Shown piece by piece: positions 10,238-22,310 of a DNA stretch of 64,000 nucleotides. The position numbers and the translations under genes are program-made. The notes beneath the pieces were generated by a model, which was given only the letters and a program-made list of their open reading frames with translations, searched no databases and was not told where the DNA came from. The stretch is from positions 310,001-374,000 of the forward strand of contig BSBK01008423.1 of NCBI GenBank assembly GCA_027943335.1. The letters are read 5' to 3'. The first letter of the stretch is position 1, and every line of letters begins with the position of its first letter. This DNA is from Chamaecyparis obtusa (lineage: Eukaryota; Streptophyta; Pinopsida; Cupressales; Cupressaceae).

Positions 10238-13200
10238 TTAGGTGTGCAGAGGAAAACTAAGATGGCTAACCTCATCCTTTGTCAGCCATGATGAATCTTC
10301 AATAGGTCATCCTTTCCACTTGACCAGATATTTTTCATATGTCCTGTTCCTTGTGCTTCTGCTAACACGACTGTCTAGTATATCTTCGATCTCCTTAGTG
10401 TCTGAACTACTTGCTGGAATACTCCACTATGCTGTTGTGATCTCATCTTCAACACCTCCTTTATGATACTCTGTCAGATCTGAAATGTTAAACACTGGTG
10501 AAATATTTAGCTCAGTAGACAATTCTACCTCATATGCATTTCCTGAATCATATTTATTTAGTATCTTACATGGTCCAAACTTCATCATTTTCAACTTGTT
10601 ATATGTACCAACCAGAAATCCCTCCTTCCGCAAATGAACCATGACTTCATCGCCAACCTGAAATTTCTTATGCCTCATTTTCTCATCTGCCTTAGCCTTA
10701 TACTGTGCATTCATCTTGTTAATATGCGTCCTCACCTCCTCATGGATGTTCTTCAAGTGTTCTGCAAAATTCTCAGCTTCAGCACTACTTATTTCTCCTT
10801 TATCTATCTTTCTCAATTTAGATGCATTTTTTGGACTACTTCCATATACAATCTGGAATGGTGATTTACCAGTGCTCCTATTGACAGAATTATTGTATGC
10901 AAATTTTTCCTATGGTAAAATCAAATCCCATCCTGTTGGCTTATCCCTAACCAAACATCTCAGCAGATTTTCCAAACTTCTATTCACCACCTCTGTCTGT
11001 CCATCAGTCTGTGGATGATGTGATGAACTGAACTTCAAATCTATCTTCAACTTCTTCCACAATGTCTGCCAAAAATATCCAACAAACTTAGTATCTCAAT
11101 CTGAAACTATGGTCTTTGGCAAACCATGTAGTCTCACCACTTCTCTAAAAAACAATTCTGCTACATGAACAGCATCATTAGTCTTCTTATAGGGAATGAA
11201 ATGTGCCATCTTCAAAAATCTGTCAACCACCACAAAAATTGAATCATGTCCCCGTTGAGTCCTCGGTAAACAAAGAACAAAGTCCATGTTGATATCCTCC
11301 CAATGCTTCTCTGGTACAGGTAATGGCTAATACAACCCTGTATTCTACTTCACTCCTTTCACCATCTGATATACTCTGCAACTTTGTACAAACTTCTTCA
11401 CATCTTGCTGCAATTATGGCCAATAATAATTCTCACCAACCAAAGCAAGAGTTTTATCATGACCAAAATATCCAGCCAATCCTCCACTATGCTTCTCCTT
11501 AATGAGATTCTCCCTCATAGAACTTTGTGGAATGCACAAATGACTCCCTTTGAATAGCATATCATCTTGGATGATGAAATCCAGCCATTTCATCCTGTCT
11601 AGAGTAATAGGTTCCGTACAAGCTTTCCAAGCTTCAACAAAATCAGGATCCTCTGGATACAAATTCTTGAGCTCCTTGAACCCAACCACTTCAATCTGCA
11701 TTTCTGTAAGCAATAGTTACCTTCTACTAAGGGCATCTGCAACCCTGTTAGACTTTCCACTCCTGTGTTTCAAAATAAATATATAACTCTGCAAAAACTC
11801 AACCCATTTCAAATGCCTCTGATTCAACTTTCCTTGACTATTCAAATATTGCAAAGCTTGATGATCGGTATACAAAACAAACTCCTTAGGAAGCAAATAA
11901 AGTCTCCACTTCTTTAATGCTTGAACTATAGCATAAAATTTCTGATCATAAACAAAATACTTCCTCTTGGCATCATTTAACTTCTCACTGAAATATGCAA
12001 CAGGTTTACCTTCTTGGCTCATAAGAGCTCCTATTGCAGTACCACTAGCATCACAATCTACTTGAAACACCTTATTAAAATCTGGAAGTGCTAAAACAGG
12101 TTGTTATGTAACTTTTTATTTCAACAATTAAAAACATTTTTCTACCCCATTAGTCCACTTAAACTCTTTTCTATCCCCTCTCATTGTTTCAGTCAAGGGT
12201 CCACAAATACTGCTAAATTTTTTGATAAACTTTCTATAAAAGCTAGCTAGACCATGAAAAGATCTTACCTCAGTAGCACTCCTTGGAGTAAGCCATTCAA
12301 GGATAGCCTGTACCTTCTTTGGGTCTATTTTTAGACCTTCTACTGAAACTAGAAATCTCAAATACACTAACTCTTTCTTCACAAAACTGCATTTGTTCAA
12401 ATTAATCAACAATTTCTCTTCTCTCAACTTCTCAAATACCATACGAATATGCATCATATGCTCATCCAATATCTTACTAAAGATCAAAATATCATCTAGG
12501 TAAAGAATGAAAAACTTACTTAGAAATTCTTTTAGAACCTCATTCATGAGCTGCATGAAAGTGCTCTGTTCATTGGTTAGCCCAAAAGGCATGACTAACT
12601 ACTCATATAGTCCTTCTTTTGTCTTGAAGGAAGTCTTCCATTCATGTCCTTCTCTGATCCGAATCTGATGATATCTACTTTTCAGATCTATCTTTGAGAA
12701 ATACATAGCTCCACTCAAACAGTCCATAATATCATCCATTTGTGGCAATGGAAACCTGTACTTGATTATGATCTTGTTTATTGCCCTAGAATCTATACAC
12801 ATCCTCCATTCTCGATTCTTCTTTGGTGCTAATACTGCTGGTACAGCATAGGGACTCAGACTCTCTCGAATCAACCCCTTCTGCAATAACTCATGTACTT
12901 GTCTATTCAACTCTTCACTTTCTACTGGTGTCATTCTGTGTGCTACCTTGTTTGGCAAACTGGCTCCTGGAATCAAATCCATTTGATGACTGATCTTCCT
13001 TATGGGTGGTAATCCATCAGGTACATTATCACATACAATATCCTGAAACTCATTCAACAAATCTACAACCTTTATAGGTACATCCTCTACTTCTTCTTTA
13101 CCAACTTTTGGAATTAAAGCAAAACACACATGCTCATGCCTCATACCATCTAAGAATTTTCTTCCATCAACAAATGTTATTCTTGCATTACCACATACCT

Positions 13201-14776
13201 TTTCTTCGGTCTCCTTCAATGGCTTTAACTTATGTCGCACTCCATCCTTTGTTAGGGAATAGGTATTCACATGACCGTCATGTACAACACATCTGTCAAA
13301 CTACTATGGTCTACCCAACAACATATGACATGCATCCATAGAGATGATATCATATAGTACCTCATCTTGGTACCCGCTGATCTTGAACTTTACTAGGCAC
13401 TGTTCACTGACCATGATCTTGTGGTCATCCTGCACCCAGACAATCCGATATGGATGTGGGTGTTTCTATCTCTTGAGCTTCAACTTTGTCACCATCTCTT
13501 CTGACACCAAATTGTCAGTACTTCCACTATCGATAATCACATCATAGCATTTACCCTCACACTTGCATCGAGTGCGAAACAGGCTCCTCCTTTGTTTAGG
13601 TTCATCCTCACCACTCAGCAAGACTCTTCTGTTAATTAGCATTTCTCCTCTTTCAGCATCTTTACAATTTGATGATCTAGCATCTTCATCTACATGTGCA
13701 ACTCTGGCCTGGCCTTCATTTCTCTTGTCTATTCTGCCTTGGCACTGAGGACATTCAAATGCCCTATGACCTTCTTCTCCATAGTGAAAACATGTTCCAT
13801 GGAAGCCTCCTCTTCCAGATCCTTGTCCTCTTCCTCTTCCTCTCTGATCTCTATTATTCTGATCATGGAAATGATTGAAATGATTTCCTCTCTGATTTTG
13901 ACTGCTATTGGTCTCATCCTTCTTTTTTGAATCTTCATTTCGGCCACCATATGACCGTCCACCAGATCGTCCACCGCGACCTCTTCCGTTTTGTCTACTC
14001 TCAAACTTCTTGTTCAACTTTTTCTCTATTTTTAGGGCAAACTGGTATGCCTCTTCAATACTATTCATTCGAACCAGATTCAGCTCCTCCTGAATGCTTG
14101 GCCTTGACCCATTAAGGTATCGAGCAACTTTCTCCTTATCAGCTTCTGCATGGCCTGTTCTGATGAGAAGTCGATAGAACTCCTCTGTATACTCCTAAAC
14201 AGATCTTCCTGCTTGCTTCAAACTCTGCATTTTCTTTATTAGGTCAAGCTCATAATCAACAAGAATGAATTGTCACTTCAATTTATCCACCATTCGATCC
14301 CATCTCGTGATTTTCTCCTTTCCCCTTCTATTTCGCTCCAACTGAATCTCTTGCCACCATATCTTTGCATGACCTTTCAATCTGGGCTTCGCAAATTTAA
14401 CCCTATCAGGATTCTCAACATCTTCATACTCAAAATATTCCTCACATTCATTGATCCAGTCGATCAATTCTTCTGGGTTAAGATTTCTAGAAAATGTAGG
14501 AACCTCAATCTTAGGTCTTTTCCCAATCTTAGAAATAGCCCGAAAAAGTCTTTGTTCCTCCTGGTTCACAATTTCAGCTTCTCCTTCTTGATATTATTCT
14601 TCGGCTTCATCCTCACTTTCATCTCTGACATTAAGATTCATTCCTCTGTGAATCTCTTCTTGAAATGCTCGCACTTGTCTCTGCAGCTCTCTAACCTCAG
14701 GCGTCACAGCACCAGCTCTTCCGCCATGTTCTCTTCGTGGAGGTATTTTCGGATTGCGCCCTGAAATCCTAACCAC
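10238..14776 (-). pseudogene. Element A copy 2 gag-pol polyprotein, dead but without net frameshift
   Basis: The frame from the gag start region (14776, MVRISGRNPK; the usual internal Met is Ile here) to the TAA at 10238 is 4,539 nt, exactly 1,513 codons, and every recognisable domain lies in that one frame. Gag: 14776-14070. Knuckle about 13792-13750, with the second Cys changed to Tyr (CFHYGEEGH). Protease IIDSGSTD near 13530. RT about 12900-12200 with YLDD. RNase H 12070-11717. Integrase about 11520-10600. Weak chromodomain end near 10300-10240. Damage is by in-frame stops only: the gag TGA shared by all copies (about 14270), the integrase TGA shared with copy 1 (about 11093), and others. 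The integrase segment 11287-11096 is identical in protein sequence to that of copy 1 (5824-5633). Confidence 0.9.
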
Positions 14777-14838
14777 GGTCTTGGTGCAAACTGCCTCACA
14801 ATTGGCGATCTATTTACACACTCAAGAAAACCTATTTT

Positions 14839-14843
14839 GATAC
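14839..14843 (+). repeat. Left 5-bp target-site duplication (GATAC) of element B
   Basis: GATAC precedes the left LTR of element B and is repeated at 31929-31933 after its right LTR. Removing B and one GATAC rejoins the primer binding site of A copy 2 (TTTTGATAC to GATACCACTT), which proves that B inserted into A. Confidence 0.95.
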
Positions 14844-15802
14844 TATACACATTAAAATGGTGCACTTCTATGAACCATTACATGCAAGGTTACTCAAGAA
14901 TGAGGCCTCACAAAGTGGCTCATAGCTCTCTATGCATGGAGTTGCAAGGGACTATGATGTGTTTGCTCTCAGCTAGAGCTACAAGCTTGTGACCTTGCTA
15001 GTCAACCACACAATGAGAGATTCAAGTGAGGACAAGGGCAAGAGTGCCAATATCCTCAAGAATCAATTATGAAAATGCAATGCAAGCTATATGATAATGC
15101 AATTTAGACTATGAAAGGAAAGTACAAACTATGCTATAAAAGGAAAGAACAAGTATTACCAAGCCTTCCTATTTAGACTATGTGAGCTTATTCTATTGCA
15201 TAAAAGGAAACTAAGCTAACATGCCATGATCATGCAACTAAGAAAGGAAATATGCATCTAAAATAAAATGCAACAAGTCTTCAATATCTTCAAACTCCAA
15301 ATGCACCTAAAACCTACAGCATAACATTAGCATAAAACAAGTGGATATGCAAATGAAGGAGAGAGCTCTCCTTTTATAAGAAATGAGGTGAAATGGACCA
15401 TGGAGATTAAGAGGCAAAAAGTCTTAATCAGCGGTGGAGCAATCCATGTGCATAAGTATCCTCCAATAGAAAAATAAGAGTTGACTTTATGTCCATATGA
15501 GATAAAAAGTACTTTTCTCCTTTTTATAAAATATGAATAATGCTTTATTTGTGCAACTTAGGATAAGAGAAAAAGGTGGGCTTTTTATTTAATCAAAAGG
15601 GGAGGAAATATTCCTTTTAATCAAATAAAGACTTAGGATAAATGGTTAGCCCAAGGATAAAAATCTAATATATGATCGAAATTAAGACTTGATCAAGAGA
15701 TTGATATTGTTGAAAATATTGATTATTGATAAAAATGATTCAGGATAAATAAATCGAATAAATGGGGCCCAAAGTCTAGGTGACTATTTTAGGGTGCATA
15801 CA
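14844..15802 (-). repeat. Left (3') LTR of element B, 959 bp
   Basis: The LTR starts TATACACATT (the right copy has the canonical TGTACACA) and ends GTGCATACA. A TATA box reads TATAAAAGG on the minus strand around 15371-15380. It ends directly against a polypurine tract. It has the same length as the right LTR. Confidence 0.92.
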
Positions 15803-15815
15803 TTTGCCCCTCTTT
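15803..15815 (-). other. Polypurine tract of element B
   Basis: The minus strand reads AAAGAGGGGCAAA immediately before the 3' LTR. This is the expected place and composition for the primer of plus-strand cDNA synthesis. Confidence 0.85.
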
Positions 15816-15821
15816 GACTAA

Positions 15822-15975
15822 TGTGTGATTGATTTGGGAACACATGCAGTCAAAGAAGAATTGAAATGTGAGATCGATCTGGGATCACAAAACAACTCAG
15901 ATATGAGGTCGATTTGGGATCATACCCGGACAAACATAGACAAAGGCCTTTGAACATGAGGTCGATTCAGGATCA
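15822..15975 (+). repeat. Four degenerate subrepeats beside the polypurine tract
   Basis: The motif TGAGGTCGATTTGGGATCA recurs near 15822 (most degenerate), 15868, 15904 and 15957, spaced about 36-53 bp. Its role is unknown. The rest of 15976-16526 shows no gene. Short tandem repeats next to the LTR or in the 3' untranslated part are known in large Tat elements. Confidence 0.6.
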
Positions 15976-16526
15976 CATTCAAAGTAAGAGATAAGAATCT
16001 CAAATTTGAGTAAAAGCTCACAAAAGATGCCTGAATCAAGAGAACCAAGCAGTTGGGGATGAGAATCCCATAGGTACTACCCCCTCAGAATCAAAATCAA
16101 AATCAGGTAGAGAGGAGAACAGCGAATTGATAAGAATTTGATCAAATCAGAAGGAAATCACAATCGAATGTAAGGGTCAATAGGTTAACCATTAGGCAAT
16201 GAAATTTGCCCCAGCCTGACTGAAAAGATGTAGTCAAACATGAGAAATAAGAGAATGGAATGAATATGAATGAAAAACTAGAAGTTTGGAAGACATGGAA
16301 ATGAAAAAATGACGATGCCCCAACAAAGATCGAAAGATTAAGCCTCAAAAGATCAGTCAACTGCGCAGAAGGGGGGAAGATTTTGAAACATGATTTTGAC
16401 TATCAAGATGACCTCAAATTTTGATTTTGAGTCCGAAAATGGATCCAGGACGTCGAAATTAGCCAGAGGTGCAATTTTTGTGCAATTTTGAGGTGTTTTA
16501 AAAATGAGGTCAAAAAGTCAAAAGGC

Positions 16527-16534
16527 TATAAAAG
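16527..16534 (+). promoter_or_regulatory. TATA box of the antisense PMD gene
   Basis: TATAAAAG lies 81 bp upstream of the PMD start codon on the plus strand, a spacing that would give a 5' leader of about 50 nt. It would let this gene be transcribed independently of, and opposite to, the retroelement LTR promoter. No other TATAAAAG-type box is seen close upstream of the start. Confidence 0.6.
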
Positions 16535-16607
16535 GGGTCAAAATGTCATTTTCAAAAATCATTTGTCTTTTAGTGATTTGAGAATTTCAGAACTTTAGAG
16601 AGAGAAA

Positions 16608-18988
16608 ATGGCCCAGCAAGCAGGAGTTCCTATCCACAGGCATCGATTCGAGTGCGCTCAGTTGCACAATCGGCCACCACACTATCCTGCCCCGGTATGT
16701 TTTCAAAAAACTTGAGCTTTTTAGTCATTTTTTGCATTTAATAGCTTATTTTAGCACATTTTTTTAAATTTTTAAATTTTAAAAAATTTTGTTAGGTAAA
16801 ATATCACGTGATACTTTAGAAGTATCGCGCATTTTGGGGAGAAGTATCGCGTGATACTTCGCAGGTCCCCAAAGTATCACGCAACCTAAGGCACCAGTAT
16901 CGCACAATACTGGGTGAAAGATCACACGATACTGGGTGAAGTATCGCGCGATATAAGGTTTATCACCTCGCTATAGGGAGAAGTATCGCATGATACTTCT
17001 AAAAAAAAAGAATATCGCCGAGTATAAAATTTTGATTTTTAATGCATTTTTGAGCAAAAATGACATGGGTCTAGACAATGTTACATTTTTGAGATGTTTT
17101 GTACTGAGTTTTTAGACATCCATCATGATATGTGCTAACAACTAGCTTGGTTTTGGCTTGCAGGAGGTCTTTCCAGCGCTCATCATCAGAGCGCTGAAGG
17201 TGACAAGATTACGGTGTGTCTGGGATCTAGATGATCCGGGCAATGCTGACATCAGAGTGATGAGATTCTGATATCTGCTGAGATACCCATATATCCGAGC
17301 GGACCATGGGTTGTTGACTGCTCTTGCCGAGAGATGGCATAGTGAGCACAACACCTTCCATTTGCCTACTGGAGAGGCGTCGATCACTCTGGAGGACGTC
17401 TACAAGATCTTACGAGTGCCATGTCATGGCGAGCCAGTGAGTATAATCATGTTTTAAGATCTAATCATAAATATAATATTTCCATATGATAAAAACTGAC
17501 ATGATTCATTTGTTAGCCCAGGTGTACTATGATCAGGATGCCACTGAGGGGCACCGACTGGTTCAGGAGATGTTCCAGGATGTCACCATTCTAGATAGGC
17601 ATATCAGCTGGGAGAGGCTGATAGATGATTTCGACAAAGACTACCCAGTGCCATGCATAGTGGCATCTATCATTTTTTAGATCCTGATGACTAATCACAG
17701 TCAGAAGGGTTTCTTGCTTGGATGGGCTCGGCTATTGGTGGACTTGATCAGCAGGCCATGATGGATGGCATGGGGTCTTGCCATATTGGCAGAGATGTAC
17801 CATGAGCTGCACAAGATCATCTACAGAGATGGTCAGATATGGGCATGCGGTGCCATTCTGGCACAGGTATGGGCGTGGGAGCACATCGCTGTGGTGCACC
17901 CCAGGGTTCAGCCAAGGGAGAGGAGGTACCCCTATATCTACAGGTACCTCAGGTTTATATCACATGCTCATTTTAGGGATGTGACCTACTATCGGTAGAT
18001 TTTGGATGAGATAGCCTCATTCACATGGAGGCCCTACAAGGAGGTTGAGATTTGAGGAGATGCAGCCGATGAGCTGAGTTATATGCTATGCAGTCGGCCA
18101 CTGGTAGGTCGGTATGCAGAGATCGTAGAGAGATTCTGCATCACTCGGGTATGGCAGCAGTTCGGGAGGTAGCAGCAAGTCTCGACAGAGACTACCACAT
18201 ATGCTAGGGCCAGAGATGAGGAGGGTCATGGGTGGCTACCCATGTTGGATTATCAGTAGGCTATCACGGAGACAGTAGGTATCAGGAGCGAGCCCTAGGA
18301 GTATTTCCCAGATATGGCAGATGCAGGGGCTGATGGAGCCTACAGAGCAGAGTGGCAGAGGGTGCCCTTCCCTTGGTTTATAGTACCAGATGCACAGGTG
18401 CCAGTGCTGGGAGGAGACGGAGGGGGTGACGAGGGAGATGGAGGGGACAGAGGAGAGGGAGGGGATGGAGGAGATGGCAAGAGGGGGAGAGGGAGGAGGA
18501 TGGAGAGAGGAGAGGGGTTGAGATCAGGTGGCCAGAAATAGTCACAAGGATAGTGATCAGCAACACCCGAGGAGGAGGCGAGACCAGCTCACCGGTAGGC
18601 GGAGGCATAGTAGGATCAGCCTACAGAAGGAGAGGATCTGAGAGCTCAGATACAGGCTCAGGAGGTAGAGATATAGTGGCTCTGAACTACTATAGCCGTG
18701 AGAGATCAGTAGCTACTGGATCTGAGGGAAGAGCGGGATCAGTAGATATCTGATCTTAGGGTAGAGATAGCACGTCGTGAGGCGATGGAACAGGCTGAGG
18801 CACTGGAGCTCCGATGAGGGTCAATGAGAGTAGCCTATTATCATGGGTTATATCTACAGGCCGTCCCAGAGGGTGAGAGAGCACCATCATACTCTCAGTG
18901 GGCAGGGGTATCAGATGTGGTACTCGATAGGAGAGCTATGCCTCCTCCACCACCACGAGCTCCTCACGAGGGTGGTAGCGAGTCTTAG
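16608..18988 (+). pseudogene. Plant mobile domain (PMD) protein gene, antisense within element B, spliced, decayed
   Basis: The gene encodes a protein of the plant mobile domain family (the MAIN/MAIL-type domain, often found in transposable elements; biochemical role in elements unknown). Exon 1 is 16608-16694 (MAQQAGVPIHRHRFE), exon 2 is 17164-17436 and exon 3 starts at 17517. Introns 16695-17163 and 17437-17516 begin GT and end AG. Exon 2 holds the family signature ALAERWHSEHNTFHLPTGEA followed by LEDVYKILRVP. Exon 3 holds FLLGWARLLVDLISRP, WGLAILAEMYHELHK and ACGAILAQVWAWEH, then a Gly/Asp/Arg-rich tail. The last frame ends ..PPPPPRAPHEGGSES at a TAG, 18986-18988. At least eight in-frame stops (first at 17269-17271) and a frameshift near 18540 make it a pseudogene here. 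It lies opposite to pol and converges with it. Confidence 0.82.
16802..16998. repeat. Palindromic motif cluster I (inside PMD intron 1)
   Basis: Near-palindromes of the type GAAGTATCGCGTGATACTTC occur at 16841-16860 and 16979-16998. Degenerate copies lie near 16802, 16878, 16905, 16921 and 16940. The same motif forms two more clusters in the B leader (29026-29210 and 30630-30857). See the findings. Confidence 0.85.
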
Positions 18989-20561
18989 GTTTTTAGATGT
19001 TTTAGACATATTTTGAGACTTTTGATCCAGATTTTGGGATCTCATATTGTATTGTATATCATGACATTGTGGTAGATTTATGAGATGACTAGATATTCGA
19101 TGTAGTATGTGTATTTGTCTCACTTGTGATGGATGTATCAGTTTATGTATATTTTTTTGTCATTTTGCTCAAAAATGCTTATGTATGTACTTATGTATGT
19201 TCTCTCTCATAGATGTATGTTTAATTCTCATGTGTATGATATAGACTCATGTTTCTTAAAAATGATAGTTTTGATATAGATATGATGATATGATTAACCC
19301 CTTGTGATGAACAGGAATAGGTTCGAGATGAAAAGAACAAGGAGTGAAGGACATGATCGAGAAGAAGAAAAGGTGAGCGCAGTCGACTGATAGGTCCACG
19401 TAAGATGAAAAGGAGAGCTCTCTCCATATGCAAGGTACAAAACTAATCTAACATGACCCTGAAAATGCAAGCTACTATGAAAGTGGTTGACTTGCAAGGT
19501 CACAATGCCTATAGACATCTAATTATCATCATCGAGCATTATTGGTAGTGTCGTGAGATCATACAATGCCCACTAGCATAACTATGTGGATATGAGTATG
19601 ATCTTTATCAGATAGAGATGTGGGAATCTCACCTAGGCATCAAAGACATATAGGTCAAGATGACTAATGCAGTGAGATCACCTAAATTTGTTATAGCGAG
19701 ATTATGCTTGTATCAAGACACATGAAATTCAGGATAGCTAAAAGCATGCACTCGCAAAATAGTCAAGGATAATACCTTGTCAATCCATAGTGTCAAGTAG
19801 GACCAGCATAAATGCTCATGACAGTTAGGATCAACAAAATATACCCACAAGTAGATAAAGAAAGAAAACATGTTCTCATTCCCTTAGTCTTCTAGCTATG
19901 CATCATTGAAAACTTCTCAGGGAGAGATCACTCATTAAAGAAATCTTCATAGACAGCACACAAAGAAAAATAAAGTCATCATATCATCATCGAGTTAATT
20001 GTTTAAGTGTGTGTGTGTTGGTCATAGAGTCAGACTCTGAGTATCGCATCTGCATATGAGCACTATCGCATTATACTTAGACTATAGGCAAGACATCTAA
20101 TAAGTGTTAAGAAACACTTGATGCAAGGGTAGTGTTGAAAAACACTGTTTGGGGTGGTGTTGAAAAACACCTATTGTGAAATGCCCCAAGAGACAAACGC
20201 ACCTAAAAGACCAATGCTAACAGTTATGCCCCCTAGACAAAGAAAAAGACCAATTCCAAACCAAGTCAAATAAGGTCAAGGCATGATGGAAAGTGGCTAA
20301 GTGTCAAGGACGCGTGCTAATAAATAGGAGTGCAAAGACCTCAAGTAGCGCCTGTTTCCAGGTTTTCACCACTTGGAATCTTTTTTCATTTTTTTATTTT
20401 TTTATTTTTTTTGGATTTTTGAACTTTTTCTAATTTTTTTGTATTTTTTGAAGACTTTTTATTCTTTTTAGGAATTTTTTCAGCATCATATATCAATTTT
20501 TTTTGGTATTTTTTCAGGATCATAAGATATGTACAAAGGATGCCCCTAGACAGAATGAGCA
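18989..20561. other. Convergent untranslated region between PMD gene and pol of element B
   Basis: No coding frame is supported here. PMD ends from the left and pol from the right. The region holds three consecutive short stem-loops (20102-20171) and a T-rich tract (about 20380-20515, A-rich in the pol sense) just after the pol stop. Confidence 0.6.
20102..20171. repeat. Three consecutive stem-loops with compensating base changes
   Basis: The stems are AAGTGTT/AACACTT (20102-20119, loop AAGA), AGTGTT/AACACT (20131-20146, loop GAAA) and GGTGTT/AACACC (20156-20171, loop GAAA). Starts are spaced 29 and 25 nt. The first stem position changes A to G with its partner T to C, so pairing is kept. 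Confidence 0.7.
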
Positions 20562-21662
20562 TCAAGGATAGAACTTCTTGAGGTGCACAATATTGATGGG
20601 ATCAGGGAGCTGTTCTCCATCAGGATCTGACAGTAAATACACACCAGTACCAAAAGCAGCTGTGACAGCATATGGTCCAAGCCAGTTAGGTTCAAATTTT
20701 CCTTTTTTCTCTCTGTGTTGTTGGTTCTTAGGGTTCTCTCGCAAAACAAGATCACCTATTTGAAATTCTCTAGGGTGAACCTTCTTGTTGAATGCCTTGG
20801 ACATACACTTCTGATACACTCTCATATGATCAAAGGAAGTCTTACGCTTTTCATTTAGAAGTTCTAACTCCTGTAACCTCATGGCGCAGTAATCCTCATC
20901 TGTAATCAAACCTTTGAGTGAGACTCTAAGTGATGGTATCTCGACTTCTAAAGGCAATACTGCTTCAGCGCCATAGGTGAGAGAAAAAAGAGTGGCTCCT
21001 GTAGGTGTGCGAATGCTTATTCTATAAGCCCATAGTGCTGGATTGATTTGTAAGTGCCAATCCCTACCATTCTTGTGTACTGTCCTATGAAGAATCTTAA
21101 GAATGGTTTTGTTAGAGGCTTCTGCCTGTCCATTTCCCTATGGAAAAGAGATGGAGGACCAATGTTGCTTGATTTTAAACTTTTTGCATAGGTGCTTTAG
21201 GTCCTTATTCTTAAATTGACCTTCATTGTCAGTAATGATCTCAAAAGGCACTCCAAATCAGCAAATGATATGACTCAAGATGAACAAAGAAATGGTCCTT
21301 CCTGAAGCAACAGAAAGTGGCACAGCTTCCACCCATTTTGTGAAGTAGTCAGTGGCAGTAATAATGAACTTGTGTCCACCTGATGAGTTGGGATGAATCT
21401 GCCCAACCAGATCAAAGGCCCAGTGCTAAAATGGCCAATGAGAAACAGAAGGGATCAGCTCCCTACCTAGAGCATGAATTAGGTTGCCATGTTTCTGACA
21501 TTTTTCACATGACTTAGCAAAGGTGACTGCATCTATCTGCATTGTGGGCCAATAATATCCCACCCTAAGCAACCTTCGGGCCATGGCAAGACCATTAGAA
21601 TGTCCACCACAAATGCCCTCGTGGATGTCAGCTAACACTTGGTTGGATTCCTCCTTTTCCAA
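20562..21662 (-). pseudogene. Element B integrase (end of the gag-pol polyprotein)
   Basis: The N-terminal zinc-binding module spans about 21600-21490 (GICGGHSNGLAMARRLL...CEKCQKHGN, an HHCC pattern). The catalytic core follows at about 21430-20960, with its three acidic residues in the contexts ITATDYFTKW, PFEIITDNEGQF and GNGQAEASNK. A C-terminal domain at 20957-20562 reads FQIGDLVLRE, then KFEPNWLGPYAV, then INIVHLKKFYP before TGA at 20564-20562. No chromodomain follows, unlike element A. In-frame stops sit near ICxFGVPF and FPxGNGQ in the core, so the enzyme could not be made whole. Confidence 0.9.
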
Positions 21663-21746
21663 GCACCTAAGGAGCGTCCCATCTAAACCCCTCCTATATA
21701 AATCACTAGAGATGAGGGTGTGGCGAGAGGCGTTACGGATGAGGTT

Positions 21747-22307
21747 TCAGTGTTCAAAATGGTTGAATGTGTCGGGGATGATGCCATCATGAAGATATGA
21801 ATAGATAGCACCATATCGGGAAGACTCACGTGTGATAATGGCACAAATGATGTGGCTTTCAAACAAGTCAAAGATGGGATGGTGTAGCTCTTCCACCAGG
21901 AATTCAAATCTAGATTCATGTGTCTCCAACTGAAGAAGTGAAGCTAATGTGGCCATGGCGTCGACAGCTTTGTTCTCTGTCCTAGGGATCTATTGAAACA
22001 TCACAAAGGTGAAATAGCGTCTCAAAGAATCAACCATCTTTTTATAAGGTATCAATTTTTCATCCTTGGTTTGATACTCTTCATTGACTTGGTTGATGAT
22101 TAACTAAGAATCTACAAAGACATGTAACTCTATGATGTTCCATTCTATAGCCATTCTCAAGCCATTAGTTAAAGCTTCATATTCTGCAATATTATTGGTA
22201 CATGGGAATAATAGTTTGTAAGACTTCAGAATGTTGTACCCATGTGGAGAAACAAATAACACTCCAGCACCTGATCTATTTTGCATGCGGGAACCATCAA
22301 AGAACAT
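21747..22307 (-). pseudogene. Element B second (archaeal-type) RNase H domain
   Basis: The frame reads MFFDGSRMQNRSGAGVLFVS, then TNNIAEYEALTNGLRMA and LHVFVDS, the D-E-D pattern of RNase H1. It lies downstream of the reverse-transcriptase-linked RNase H and before integrase. A duplicate RNase H in this position is the known hallmark of the plant Tat lineage. It is part of the same minus-strand frame as RT and integrase, interrupted by stops near 22100 and 21990. The segment 21956-21663 continues the linker towards integrase. Confidence 0.85.
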
Positions 22308-22310
22308 TTT

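Noticed and set aside
19221..19518. Minus-strand small frames between PMD and pol
   Set aside because: They are overlapping frames in two phases without any recognised motif.
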